Translations under genes and position numbers: made by a program
Part shown: piece by piece, positions 1 through 10,249 of the stretch
How the letters are laid out: every line of letters starts with the position of its first letter
How positions within the stretch are numbered: the first letter of the stretch is position 1
Origin: Diatrype stigma
Lineage: Eukaryota; Ascomycota; Sordariomycetes; Xylariales; Diatrypaceae
DNA length: 64,000 nt
Reading direction: 5' to 3'
Assembly (NCBI GenBank): GCA_022225965.2
Contig: JAKJXP020000005.1
Coordinates: 248,001-312,000, forward strand
Notes under the pieces: model-generated
What the model saw: only the letters and a program-made list of their open reading frames with translations
Told to the model about the DNA's origin: nothing
Databases searched by the model: none

Positions 1-639
1 TTCAAGGAGCAGAAGACAAAGTGGTCTTTGGGAGCCCGACCATCCTCGGGAGTGTGGTGCAGTCCTTGGGATTCCAACGTGCTGCTCACCGGTAGTGAGA
101 GCCAACGGGAAAAGATCCGGCCCATTCCTCAACCCAAGAGGTAAGTTGGTCCCTAGGCTAAAAGCAGGGAGACGTCTGGTGGACTGAACTTGGCGCTGAC
201 TTGACCCGATAGCCGTCACCATAAGTCACAGAATGTAGTCAAGACACGGAACGCGCGCGTAACGCAAAACTTCCCGCAGAGCTATTCGCGAGCCAAATCC
301 GAGGCCATAACGGAGTTGAACGATCCCTCCAACACCACGCGATCATCGATCTATGAAATGCTGTCTTCTCCCGTGGAGCGGCGAGCGAGCGGTTCGGATA
401 ACTTCCTATACAGCTTCGATAGAACCGAGACGCCGGGCAAGCCCCTGTCGCTCGAGGTATTCCTCAAGACGAACCCGAGGGAGACAGAGAAGCTCGTCGA
501 GAAAGAGTACGAGATCCTAGATGGCAACGGAGAGCCCCTTAAGGGTCGGAAGGCTCGGCGCGATCTTCGGCGACAGAGCCCTCACGCGATTCTAGAAGAA
601 CCGGGGACCATCGAGGACGAGGGCTTCGAGCTGATTTAA
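1..639 (+). CDS. 3' part of an unidentified protein-coding gene (5' end outside window)
   Basis: The reading frame is open from base 1 to a TAA at 637-639, interrupted by one intron at 141-212 (72 nt, GTAAGT donor, CTGAC branch point, GATAG acceptor). Joining 1-140 to 213-639 keeps the frame across the junction and gives 188 codons of C-terminal sequence. The protein is hydrophilic, with a Ser/Arg-rich part followed by a charged segment (key stretch EKLVEKEYEILDGNGEPLKG) and a basic patch GRKARRDLRR, and ends in an acidic tail. No membrane segment or catalytic motif is visible. I do not recognise the family. The regular splice signals and the frame match across the intron are the reasons to call it real. 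Confidence 0.65.
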
Positions 640-2217
640 CCCGGCGTCATGTTGGGCCTACCCAGGCCCATCTGGCACGACACTCGCTTGAGTTTCCCAC
701 ACGATATCTTTCTTGGCAGTACAGTTCCCTAGCTCTTGTAATTTCCTCATGTACACTTCCACTTCTGCATCGTATCGTCATAACTTCGGAGTTTGGTGGC
801 GGCAGTGCGAAGTTCGGAACGAGAGTCCGCGGCGGGGTTAGAGTTTTCGCTTCGTTAATCAGACACGACTGGCATGAGTTTGTTTCATTCTTCCTGAGCG
901 TTCAGGAGAGCGCGCATTGCCCGCAAGAGGGATTTCTGTAATAGACCTTTTCTTTTCTTCGCTGCACTCGCTATACATGGGTAGACTTAGCTTTATACAT
1001 TAGTTAGCTAGCCAGTCATGACTTTATATGCATGGCTGGCTTTGAGATGACCTGTGTTTTCTCCCGATTCCCCGTGCAAGACGTGACGGCCAGAGCAGAG
1101 TGAAATCTTTTTATGGCGTGCTACGGCATGGCGTCTTCAAATCGAGATGCATAGCCTTCGAACCACTGGACCATGGAGAATTCATCTTCGGTCTTCAGCA
1201 CACCTGACTGAATCTCGCCAGTGCAGTAACTGTATGACTGTAAAGGGTTGATTTGAGTTGTCTCGCGAATAACCCACACCAAGCATGTTGCATGCGCGTG
1301 CGATTGTTGTGAAAAGTGCAGCCGCCCTCGGGATTGAGGGAGGAGATCGGGACAGCCATTTTTTGGTGGGAATCTGAAAAAATCCGATTATGTGTGGAAT
1401 TCTATGGTTCGTGCGTGTATTATGTAAGAATGAGGTCACGTTATCTCATCCGTTTAGGGGCGTTTTCCATTACAACTGAATGTGCTTGGCTATCGTCCCT
1501 CCATTATTCCATCTCTACAGTGTTCCTTGGCTTCAATGATCAATGGTTTTAAAACTCACATCTCAAGTCGTTTCCCCCGTGATATTACGTGGAGGTTTCC
1601 CCTCAAGTCTGGTATTCAATTTCTTATGAGAAACCTTCTCTCTCGAAGACAGAGGAGGACGGAACTTAAATCTGCGATTCAGGACGCAACGTGACTGAAA
1701 TGCAGTGAGACCCGTATTTGCGGACGGGGTTCCCGTGAGAGCCGCAATGCCCTTCTCGTGCGTGCCAGATAGGCGGGATGCACGGCCACCGACTCGTGAA
1801 TCCGAATTTGCCCTCGAGATGACGGCAAGGCATGTATAACCATGTCGGAAAGCCACGGAGAGAGCAAGCGCGAATGCGGTATCGTCAATAGTTAGCGACG
1901 GTGCCTACTACGCGCCTTGAGGCTCAAAGATACCCTCATCAGCCGTGATATCCTAGGTCAGGTATCTAGCCTCGTTCCCGATGCCAGTCAACTAATCAAA
2001 CAGGTAGTGGAGCAAGGAATTCGCCTATTAAGTAATATCCTCGGATTACTAGACCACTTTAGTCCACCGTGTATTGTTCTCTTTTCTTGTCTGCCGAAGA
2101 GACGCCTTTTTTGCGACGGCCTGGCCTAGTTAGCCCATTCTCAGCAGCCCGGCTTGAAAACCCTTTCCAGTGCAACGGTAAACATGTCCCACTTCTGTCT
2201 GAAGAGGACCACAGCCT
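640..2217. other. Intergenic region, no gene recognised
   Basis: This stretch follows the stop codon of the first gene. It presumably holds its 3' UTR and the upstream flank of the tRNA-Tyr gene. The open frames on both strands are all under 100 codons and none shows a recognisable motif or intron pattern. Confidence 0.5.
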
Positions 2218-2310
2218 CCCTTGGTGGTGTAGATGGTTATCGCGTTCGACTGTAATTGATCTTTGATATTGTAAATCGAAATGTCGCCGGTTCGATTCCG
2301 GCCCGAGGGA
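2218..2310 (+). tRNA. tRNA-Tyr (GTA) with a 19-nt intron
   Basis: A full cloverleaf can be drawn. The acceptor stem CCCTTGG/CCGAGGG has one G-T wobble. Next come a D-arm GTGT..TCGC with the A-box, an anticodon stem TTCGA/TCGAA, and a T-arm GCCGG TTCGATT CCGGC carrying the B-box, with discriminator A at 2310. The anticodon GTA is at 2252-2254. The loop is interrupted at the canonical 37/38 position by an intron at 2256-2274. The C1:G72 pair is the eukaryotic tyrosine identity element and agrees with the assignment. Pol III termination is probably at the T runs at 2313-2322. Confidence 0.9.
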
Positions 2311-2329
2311 AGTTTTCTTTTTGCACTTC

Positions 2330-2330
<1 letters not shown>

Positions 2331-2380
<50 letters not shown>
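2331..2380 (+). repeat. Poly(T) homopolymer, 50 nt
   Basis: An uninterrupted run of 50 thymines starts 20 bases after the tRNA-Tyr gene. It is far longer than a Pol III terminator needs. It could be a slippage-expanded terminator, the poly(A) tail of a minus-strand retroposed copy, or an assembly or sequencing length artefact. Confidence 0.9.
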
Positions 2381-3240
2381 CCCCTTCGTCATCGTACTCG
2401 CTGGTTTTTCATATGGGGTCGGGGGAACCTCTCTTTTTTCCCTTTCTTCTCAGTTCACGCCTAACCCAAACCCACGGTCATGTTGCCAGTGCCGGATTTA
2501 TTCTCCAGAACCTCCAGCCTGCCACCTTGCAAACACTCATTGATTCATTACACTGTACCTAGTTTCCCGAGATGATTCGTTGATTGGGAGGGCGGAAGGG
2601 GGGAGGGGGGAAGTACGAACTACCTACTCAATGGCTCCCACTTCGCATTGCTACCGAGCAGAGCCTCACTTTGGAACAAGGCCGAGTACTTAAGTAGCAA
2701 GTAACCTAGAAAGTCGCGGCTACTGGCTAAGCAACTACGAGAAGGGAATGGATAGTAAACCACGGCCCAAGGCAGCCCTAGTCTAGGCGCGGATACACGA
2801 TCATGATAGACAAGCTCTCGTGAATATGATTTGCCTGAGACCACGCCCCGTAGGATAAGGGGAAAGTATAGCGTCCCCTATCAGTCCGCACGGCGGAACA
2901 CTGCAGCGTACGTAGACAACAAGTGCCAGTCTGGGTAGAGTTGAAGGTAGTCGCTTGAGTCGTGAGGAACAAAGCAATACGGCGCAGTTCGAGAAAGGGA
3001 CCGGGGAGGTTCATTCGCCTGAGCCCGAATTCAGGAGCTAGACAAGCAGGCCCAAGTCGGATCTTATCAGTCTAGCTGTCTACGTGTGTGAGGACTATCT
3101 CGCTCGCCCAGAGTGGAAGTGCTCGCGAACTAAGTTATGGTTTGAACTCGGTATTCCGACCTTAAACCTTATACTCATGAGGGCCCAGGGACACAAGCAC
3201 CTCCTTTATATACCCAAATCGACCTAGTTCTCCTAACAAA
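2381..3240. other. Intergenic region, no gene recognised
   Basis: Short frames of up to about 78 codons occur on both strands without recognisable motifs. A poly-G stretch (gggaggggggaag type) lies near 2598-2610. I see no promoter or repeat that I can name. Confidence 0.4.
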
Positions 3241-3354
3241 AGCCGCGTGGTGTAATGGTTGCACACTCTCACAAAAACTTTCTTTGAATCCTTACTATGT
3301 ACTACTTCTTCCCACCTGATGAGAGAGGGGCAGGTTCGATTCCTGCCGTGGCTA
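3241..3354 (+). pseudogene. tRNA-like element with disrupted anticodon arm (possible tRNA pseudogene or unusual intron-bearing tRNA)
   Basis: The outer parts of a tRNA are intact. The acceptor stem AGCCGCG/CGTGGCT has one G-T wobble, the D-arm begins GTGTAATGGTT (A-box) and the T-arm is GCAGG TTCGATT CCTGC (B-box, identical to that of the tRNA-Tyr about 1 kb upstream). A stem CTCTC/GAGAG can be placed as the anticodon stem, but 50 nt lie between its strands and the base at position 33 would be C, not U. No standard anticodon loop forms with an intron after position 37. Either an insertion broke the gene, or this is a Pol III element derived from a tRNA. The string CTCTCAC resembles a Glu(CTC) anticodon loop, but its flanks do not pair. 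Confidence 0.5.
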
Positions 3355-3828
3355 TTCTTTACCCCCATTAAATCCACATGCCCGCCCCTTCCTGAAATCT
3401 TGACTTGAAGCCTTATGAATTAGACCGCAGACTAGAACAGGCTCTCGGATGCTTATTAAGAGGCATGAATGGCTGTCCCCTGATCCTACAACATATCATT
3501 AGCGTTTTGTTGAGGAGGATATCTGCCCCTGGTAGTCGCAGCGACAATGTTGGGAGCCCATCGTAAGACATAAGGTCCTGGCCTTACCTTTCGAAACCCT
3601 CGCTGTTTCTCCCCCCTCTTGTTCCCGAGACGGCACTGTATTGATTGGGTACAAGCATCCATCTTTCACATAGACTTGCTAGCCTGTTTAAAACCCGAAG
3701 CGTGACGGCTCGGCGTACCAGCTTGATTACGGGAAGACTGGCATTCTGACACTCGAAGTGCAAAGGTATGCTCTTCGCCGCTTTATACCCAGACCTGGCT
3801 GTCTGGTTTGATCAGAGAGCAGGACTGC
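3355..3828. other. Intergenic region downstream of the quinate-repressor-like gene
   Basis: This is the 3' flank of the minus-strand gene that stops at 3829. No coding or RNA signal is recognised. Confidence 0.4.
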
Positions 3829-6486
3829 TTATCTCTGGGCCTGAAAAGGAGCACATTGACGTTCCCATGTCTCGTTGCACACATTTCTCATCAAGGCCCG
3901 AGGTGCTCTGCGTCCCGTCATGAGCTCGAATGCCTCCATGGCCATTTCGCTTACAACTTCTAATCCGTCGACGATAACCCATGTATGATTTCCTTGCTCT
4001 CTGATGTGGCGTATATGCTTGACCAGGGGGGTTATAAGGGGCTCGTAAGCTAGCTATGGTGTATCATCTTGTCAGAAGGAGTCAAGCCGGTTTGCGAAAG
4101 GAACAAGACTTACCTCGACAACTACGCCACCGGTCGGGCTTTTCAACCACTGAGGTGGCATTCTGAAATCTACTGGCGGCGCATCGTCGGTTCCCGAAGC
4201 CGGGATGCAGGATAAGACCATCGTAGGCTGCTGATACCCATCTGGCCATGGTTCAGACGAAGAATCAAGGACTTGACATATCCGGCCGTCCACATTATGC
4301 CGCGCTAAGAGCTGTTGCTCCCGCGCGTATTTGTTGAAGTGCCCCGCGACTCGCTCTGCGTTCGACCTCGTTCGGTTGTAAATGAAAATATTCCGACAGC
4401 CGAGCTTGATCAATGCATATATCGCAGCGCGAGCCATCCCCCCAGCTCCAATAACCAGGCCTGTAGTCCGAGACGGCTGGACATAGTTCCTAGGGCTAAT
4501 CGAGCGACGCAGACATGTCACAATCGCACTCCAGTCAGTATTGTTCCCATAGAACTTAGTCGCAGTTCCGGCAGTGTTTCGGGCATTGGCGTGATCCAGA
4601 ATGGAGGATGTCTTGCCGCGAAGAGGCAGAAGGGTGTTCACTGCACCAATAGCTGTGGCATGCGAGCTAAGGTGCTCGCAACGGGACATTATTGCAACCT
4701 TAAACGGAGCAGTTAGTGAAGCACCGCCGAAGCTATGGCCTGATCGGAGCCAATCAACCTCTTCGATTGATTTACATTGTCTCGCGTCGAAAGTGTGTGG
4801 CATCACTATGGTTGACTGAATCAGCAGAGCCTCGCACGAGCATTTCAATATGATTATTTCCATGAAATTGATTCTCTCATAACATGGAGTGAGAAAAGCA
4901 AAAGGCTGATTAGGGGGGGTGGGGGCTGTCCTATCTCTAGGTACTGACTTACTGTAGTGCTCATATGCAGCCCGATGCATTGCGGGCGAAGCTGAATAAT
5001 AGACGTTAGAGCCTAGGGTGTAAAAATTCAGGGGCTGCAACAGTCCCTGTCGAAATAACAGGCGCATAGCCCCTCGAGAGGTCTGCACGCCTGATAACCA
5101 CTCCCGGGGTGAGGCCTCAAGAGAATTATGGCCAACAGGGTTGAAGGATATATTCTGAAGGGCACTTGTAGCCCCGAGCACAGAAAAGTCGTAGGCTATA
5201 AGTAGAGGCTTCGGTTCTGGTAGCGCGTTGATCTTGTTCTTGAAGATTCGCCAATTTTCCTCGGACTTATCACCCGCACAGAACCTGCCGATGCGCACGA
5301 TGTGACACCCGAAGGACTGGGCTCGCAGGAATCGTTCGACGTAGATATCTTCGTTCCACTGCGGTTGTCCAAAACCCTTGACCACATAGTTCCCGATGAT
5401 TTTGGTTCGCCCACGCATGTCGAGAACATGCGAGACTAGGTCATAATTCCTTTCCAAGTCGAGGCTCAGATACTCAACCCCTAGTCGCAGACCATGCAAC
5501 ATCAACTTGAGGTCCATTGTGTCTCTCTCCTCCTGTGGCCGCCGACGCTCCCCCCTCGGGTTCTCTTCGACATTGAAGATAATTGGAACATCCAGTTTTC
5601 GGCGTATCAAGGCCACCTGCATTGCAATGATATCTAGTAGATGATCTGGCCAGGTGTCGATTATGAGCTCGACTGCTTCTGCCGAAGCTTCCAGCTCGTC
5701 CAGATTCGTTTTTGGATCCAACAGGGTAGAAAGGCGCAGGTGGAGCGCAAAAGTATAGAGCCGGTGCTCTGGCGGTATTGCGTTGATCGAAAAGGGATTC
5801 TCCATCCAAGAGCGAGTCAGGGTGTGGCCTAGAATCAAGTCGAGGAAGTTGATGAAATCCTGCCTCGCCCGTATCAGTCTAGCTGATGACATGAGTGTCG
5901 AGCGAAGCGTGGTCGGAGCCGTGACTTCCTCCTCTCCGCTAGAGTCGGAGAGGTTGTAATATTCAAGATTGGAGAATTCCCGATGCTTCTGATCAGCAAT
6001 CATCAGGCGGTCCACGTCGTGAGGGGACAACTTCAACAGGCGATACAGGTCTTCCTTGTCGCGATGGATATACACCACCGGATTCGTCTCAGTATATGCC
6101 TGTAGGATTGCTTGGGTCTCCGTAGAAAGGGTTCCCGTTCCACATTCTATAACGCAGTGACTTCGATTCATCCCGATCGTCTGGGCAAGAACCCGGGCCA
6201 TCTGCGCATTCAACGCATCTCTTCCATATTTCTGGAGGAAGCTGGCCCGGTTATATCCAGCAGCCTGTTCGAAGCAGTGCTCTTCGGTGAGGAGACGCCG
6301 CCCGAGGTGCTTGGCTGCGATGAAACCAAGAGTTCGCTTCCCAGCCCCCCGGCATCCTACGAGGATGATCGAGGCGTCCGGGTGAAAGATGCCGTGGTTT
6401 GCTTTCATCGGCTTAACTGGCGAGCTTACGCTCTCTGGAGTAAGGATTGCAGAAAGTGTAGCCGACATAGCTATCGGGAGTGGCAC
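3829..6486 (-). CDS. qutR: QutR/QA-1S-type quinate pathway repressor-like protein (816 aa)
   Basis: The CDS is complement(join(3829..4053,4114..4805,4953..6486)), with introns of 60 and 147 nt. The second intron is in frame and looks like coding sequence if not removed; splicing it gives the continuous shikimate-dehydrogenase segment EHYMMPHTF. The protein follows the last three AROM domains in order: shikimate-kinase-like (about 35-220), type I dehydroquinase-like (about 240-480) and shikimate-dehydrogenase-like (487-816). The P-loop GCRGAGKRT has Arg where Ser/Thr is normal. In the dehydroquinase part the Schiff-base Lys is Arg398 (HIVRIG) and the catalytic His is absent near 366. The dehydrogenase part keeps Lys547 (TAPFK), Asp602 (NTDW) and GAGGMARA. 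This pattern is that of the repressor of quinate catabolism rather than an enzyme. It is shorter than the characterised repressors (about 920 aa). No other quinate gene is in the window, so it may be a paralogue. Confidence 0.88.
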
Positions 6487-7660
6487 CTCGCTACTTTGTC
6501 GTAGACTAACTGTGACCTGACACCTATGTCTTCTAATTTCTTCTTCCTTCTCTTCTTCTCTTTCTCTTGTTCTTACTCCCCTGTTTATTTCTTTTCCGCC
6601 AAGACCAAGTTCAATTCCCGCTGGTCTTACGTGCTCTCCGTATTAATCAACTGGTTCCCCGGATGAAGCAATAAAGTTGGGTATAGTTCCAAACCCCCTC
6701 CCCAGTCTCACAACATGCAAGAGAATCGAGGAGAAAGACGTTCGCTTCCACGCGCACGCATGCCTTTTTGCATCAATAGTCTTCTCGACAACTAGGCGAA
6801 ACTTGCATGCCTTTCGATCGATGAAGCAGGTTATTCATGGGGTTGCGGATATCCCATCAGAAATGAAATGGTGCATTTAACCCTCGGGGTGCAAGTGCAT
6901 CTCTTAAGATAGAGGGCATGAATGAATAACGGTTTGTCATCATGCCATTGTGCCTGGAACAGCCCATGCTTAGCGATAAATGATATGACTGACGGGTGTT
7001 ACAGAGGAGAGGGCTGACTACAAACCTGCCGGGTAGTTAGAGGTTCGTTATCGTTAGTAGAGGTAGCACGGCAACATCATCGGCAAGCAGGGGTGATATT
7101 CCCCGATGGCAAGTACCTACCACCTGCACTCTCAGGTACGAAGCAACTACCTACTGTATGTAGGTACGAAGTACCATTAATAATTATGCACACATACATA
7201 CCACCTGCAGCAGCTCCACCAGCGACCAGAGCAAGAATAGCCGAGAATTAGCCCCCTCCATCCACATACCGAGCTTGGCGTCTTCGTACCTAGTCCACTG
7301 GACCTACCTAAGTTAACAACGGTCTACAGTTGCCCGGCCCATCCTGCCATCTCAACATCGGTGTCAACCAACACCAACACCTGCATCATTCAGCTGCGAG
7401 GAAGGGAATTCCGGGCGCATTCATTCAATTCACTCCGCTACACAACAGGCGCCCTCCCGAGATGTGGAGGCCATAGGCGGTCACTGACTTGGGAAGCAAA
7501 ACTGCCAATTTGCCTCAGATGTTTGCCGTCGTCACTATCACCTGGGCTGTCAGTTTGAGGAGCCATTTCTAAGCTCCACTCCTGCGCCGACTGGACAGAA
7601 GCCCGGAAACCAAAAAAAGGGGTAGAGGGGGCAACCCATACAGATTACACAGTGGAGGCT
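6487..7660. promoter_or_regulatory. Divergent intergenic region between the repressor-like gene and a Zn2Cys6 gene
   Basis: About 1.2 kb separates the two divergent start codons. A pyrimidine-rich tract (about 6530-6600) lies just upstream of the minus-strand start, and a block with repeated TACCTAC/GTAGGTAC words lies at about 7105-7205. Both promoters must be here. No specific operator was identified. Confidence 0.45.
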
Positions 7661-8933
7661 ATGAGTGATGGCGAGAGTGATGACGGCAAGCGCGCGTCCA
7701 AGAAGCGCAAGGCGAGTCGCGCTTGCGACCGTTGCAACTCACAGCACCAGCCCTGTGACAATGCTTCTCCCAAATGCAGTGTCTGTGAGCGTGCCGGCAC
7801 CGACTGCACTTATAACAGACCTGTGCGTAAGCGAGGTCCCCGGAGCGGCTACACCGGCCAGAACGGCGAGCGCCTATGGAGCATAGTCCTCCAGGCAAGG
7901 CCGGAACTCGAGGATTTGGTGCTGCAGATCCTCCGAGGCAGCACTTATGGCAATACAGGCATCTCGAATTACGACTACTTCAAGAACAGTGAAAACCAGA
8001 CGGAATTAGTAAGTCGCTTCAACGAGAGCCGCCTCGGACGATATCTCCAGCATGGGGAGTCGCCAGACTTGATGCTGCCCCCCATAGACGAACAGGCTCC
8101 TATGGTCTCGCTTCAGTTACACCAGGACCTCACTCCCAAGTCGCAATCCTCGAATCCAGCCGTCCAGGTCGATGTGCCTGGACCAGCCGCGAACGCAACA
8201 GGCTCCATGCTATCGTCAATTTCCCCATCTAGCACGGTTATAGTGAACCCCCATGGTGCTCCGCAAAACCCGGGTGATATCTATCTTCAGAGCGACGAAA
8301 TTAGGAAGCGCACGCCTCACATGGACCAGGCCCGGAGCCATGGACACATTGGAGAGTCTCCTCAGGCGCTTTATGGAAGCCTCGCTTTCCAAGCCTCGCC
8401 CGCTGCACCACCGATAGCCCCGAGCGCACCTTTTGGGCATGACTTCACCAATGGCTATGATAATATTATTCATCAACCGACCCAAGACAGCAATGGCACT
8501 GCAGTCAACAGGTCGAATTCGAAAGCATCAACAAACAGTTCACCGCAACAACAAAGGTCTGATCGCTCCGTATCTCGGCCCTTGGACCAAAGGGGCTTCG
8601 ATGCTGATGCGAATGATAACTTCCATTGGTGCGTATTGCGTCTTCTGGGCATATTGATTCACTCTACTCCTACTTTTCTTCTCGCTTTTCATCCTCCCCT
8701 TTCTGTGTATGGTGAAACAACGACAACGATCTAACAAACCTAGGTTCGACTCAACGCCCACGGACACGTTATTGAACCTTGGGTTTGTGCCTGGAGATGG
8801 GATGGCGCAGGATTTCTTGGACCTATGTGAGAATCCAGAACCTATCGAGCCTACCCCTGCCGGGTCCATTCACCAGGATGAAGATGAGGAGGCCGTCTGG
8901 CGTCGCCTTGTCATGCGCGGGCGATTTATTTAG
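7661..8933 (+). CDS. Short Zn2Cys6 transcription factor (385 aa)
   Basis: The CDS is join(7661..8628,8744..8933), with a 115-nt intron (GTGCGT donor, CTAAC branch point, CCTAG acceptor). The ATG at 7661 is the first in frame. Residues about 20-52 hold a perfect C-x2-C-x6-C-x6-C-x2-C-x6-C binuclear zinc cluster, followed by a basic GPRSGYT-type linker. The rest is Ser/Pro/Gln-rich and looks disordered. The C-terminus is acidic (HQDEDEE). Between the second and third Cys the sequence is NSQHQP instead of the usual basic RRRK-type helix, so DNA contacts may differ from the classic Gal4 mode. No large fungal_trans middle domain is visible, unlike the regulator at 12.5-15 kb. It is divergent from the quinate-repressor-like gene. 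Its target is unknown, and it does not look like the QutA/QA-1F activator. Confidence 0.85.
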
Positions 8934-10249
8934 TTCACTCTTCGAGTTCATACTTTTCACAGAGAATGTCTCCTTACGCCTGCTTGAGCGATTAAGACCA
9001 GCGGTGCGACTAGCAACCAAGGAGCTGTTTTGGCGGAACTTCTACTATATAGCGATGTCCTATCCCCTTGTCGCAAGACATCGCTTGCACGATATGAGCT
9101 CCACCGTGCATATCAACGCCTTGTTCCTGTCATCATAATAGGCATATGCCTTTATACTATACCCTGTATGATTTACGGTTTTACATCGGAACGCAAGCAT
9201 TGTCTTATGAAACATTCTTCATCATTGATTTGTGGAAATGCTGTTATCATGGGGATGTCTAGAGACACAGGAAACGAGTTTTCCAAGATTCCTACAAGCG
9301 CCTGTGTCCGGCATTGGCATTCCCAGCATGAAAGGTACCATACATGCTTATGAATATATATTCGACACGGATTGGCATCAGCATCAAGGATCTCTTGAGA
9401 GCGCCGTCATATTATACTACACCACAAGATAACCACAAGGTCTATCACGGCCACCTTGCCAATGGCCAATCATTACATCCGTGGAGTGGCACAAGCTGGA
9501 ATTCTTGGGCGGGTGCTATAACCATATACTGCTCATAATGAACCAACTCACTATGCGATTCATCCGCCACTTTCGTAAAAGCCAGCCCTTTCAACGCTTC
9601 ACAGCCAAACCTATCACACATCCCACAGGATGTCTTCAAGTAGATGCCTACTGCTAAACATCGATATCTTCCTCTTTGGCTATATCGACACTGTACCTTT
9701 GCGGTTCGCCAGGCAGTACACGACATTCGACCGAACAGAGAAGGATCATCATCCGACCATGGGAATGCTTACTTTGATTCGGGCGTCGGTTCGTGAGTGG
9801 TGATCTTAGTCCAAACTGTTCTTTGAAGCTTCCATTACCCGCTCCACGTAATCCATGAAATGATTATGATGCGTTGCTGAATGGTAGCGCTTCAGTGAGT
9901 TCACGACGACACCCCTGCTACTCCATGTTGCCTAACGAAATAGTAATCTGACGCTACTCTAAATAAATATGGACAGCAGGTCACATTGTCGTCTATACTG
10001 ATGGCAATTAGGGTGACCAAAGTAACTGTGGTAGGATTATTCTTCTATTCCTAACCTAGTCCTCTTGGCATTCTGAGCAATCGCCATCGACACGGAGATT
10101 GTCTCATTGCGTAATATATAACACCATCGTGGGTAGTTCATAAGACGCTAGGTGGAGATTATCTTAATCTATATAACAGCTATAAATCTAACAAAGCATC
10201 TCGAGACGAGAACAATCAAGACGTATTATAGGAAGTAACTGTGAGTTCG
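8934..10249. other. Intergenic region, no gene recognised
   Basis: This is the 3' side of both flanking genes, which converge here. It is relatively AT-rich, with only short frames (up to about 119 codons) that overlap the preceding gene or show no motif. Confidence 0.45.

Noticed and set aside
3281..3295. CTTTGAA read as a Gln(TTG) anticodon loop in the tRNA-like element
   Set aside because: The five bases on each side do not pair, so no anticodon stem forms.
4806..4952. Extra 49-residue coding insert in the shikimate-dehydrogenase-like domain
   Set aside because: It has GTAAGT and an AG acceptor at its ends, interrupts a conserved segment, and removal restores family-like sequence, so it is an intron.
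6598..6632. tRNA T-arm-like string (GTTCAATTCCC)
   Set aside because: No pairing T stem and no matching D-arm or acceptor stem around it.
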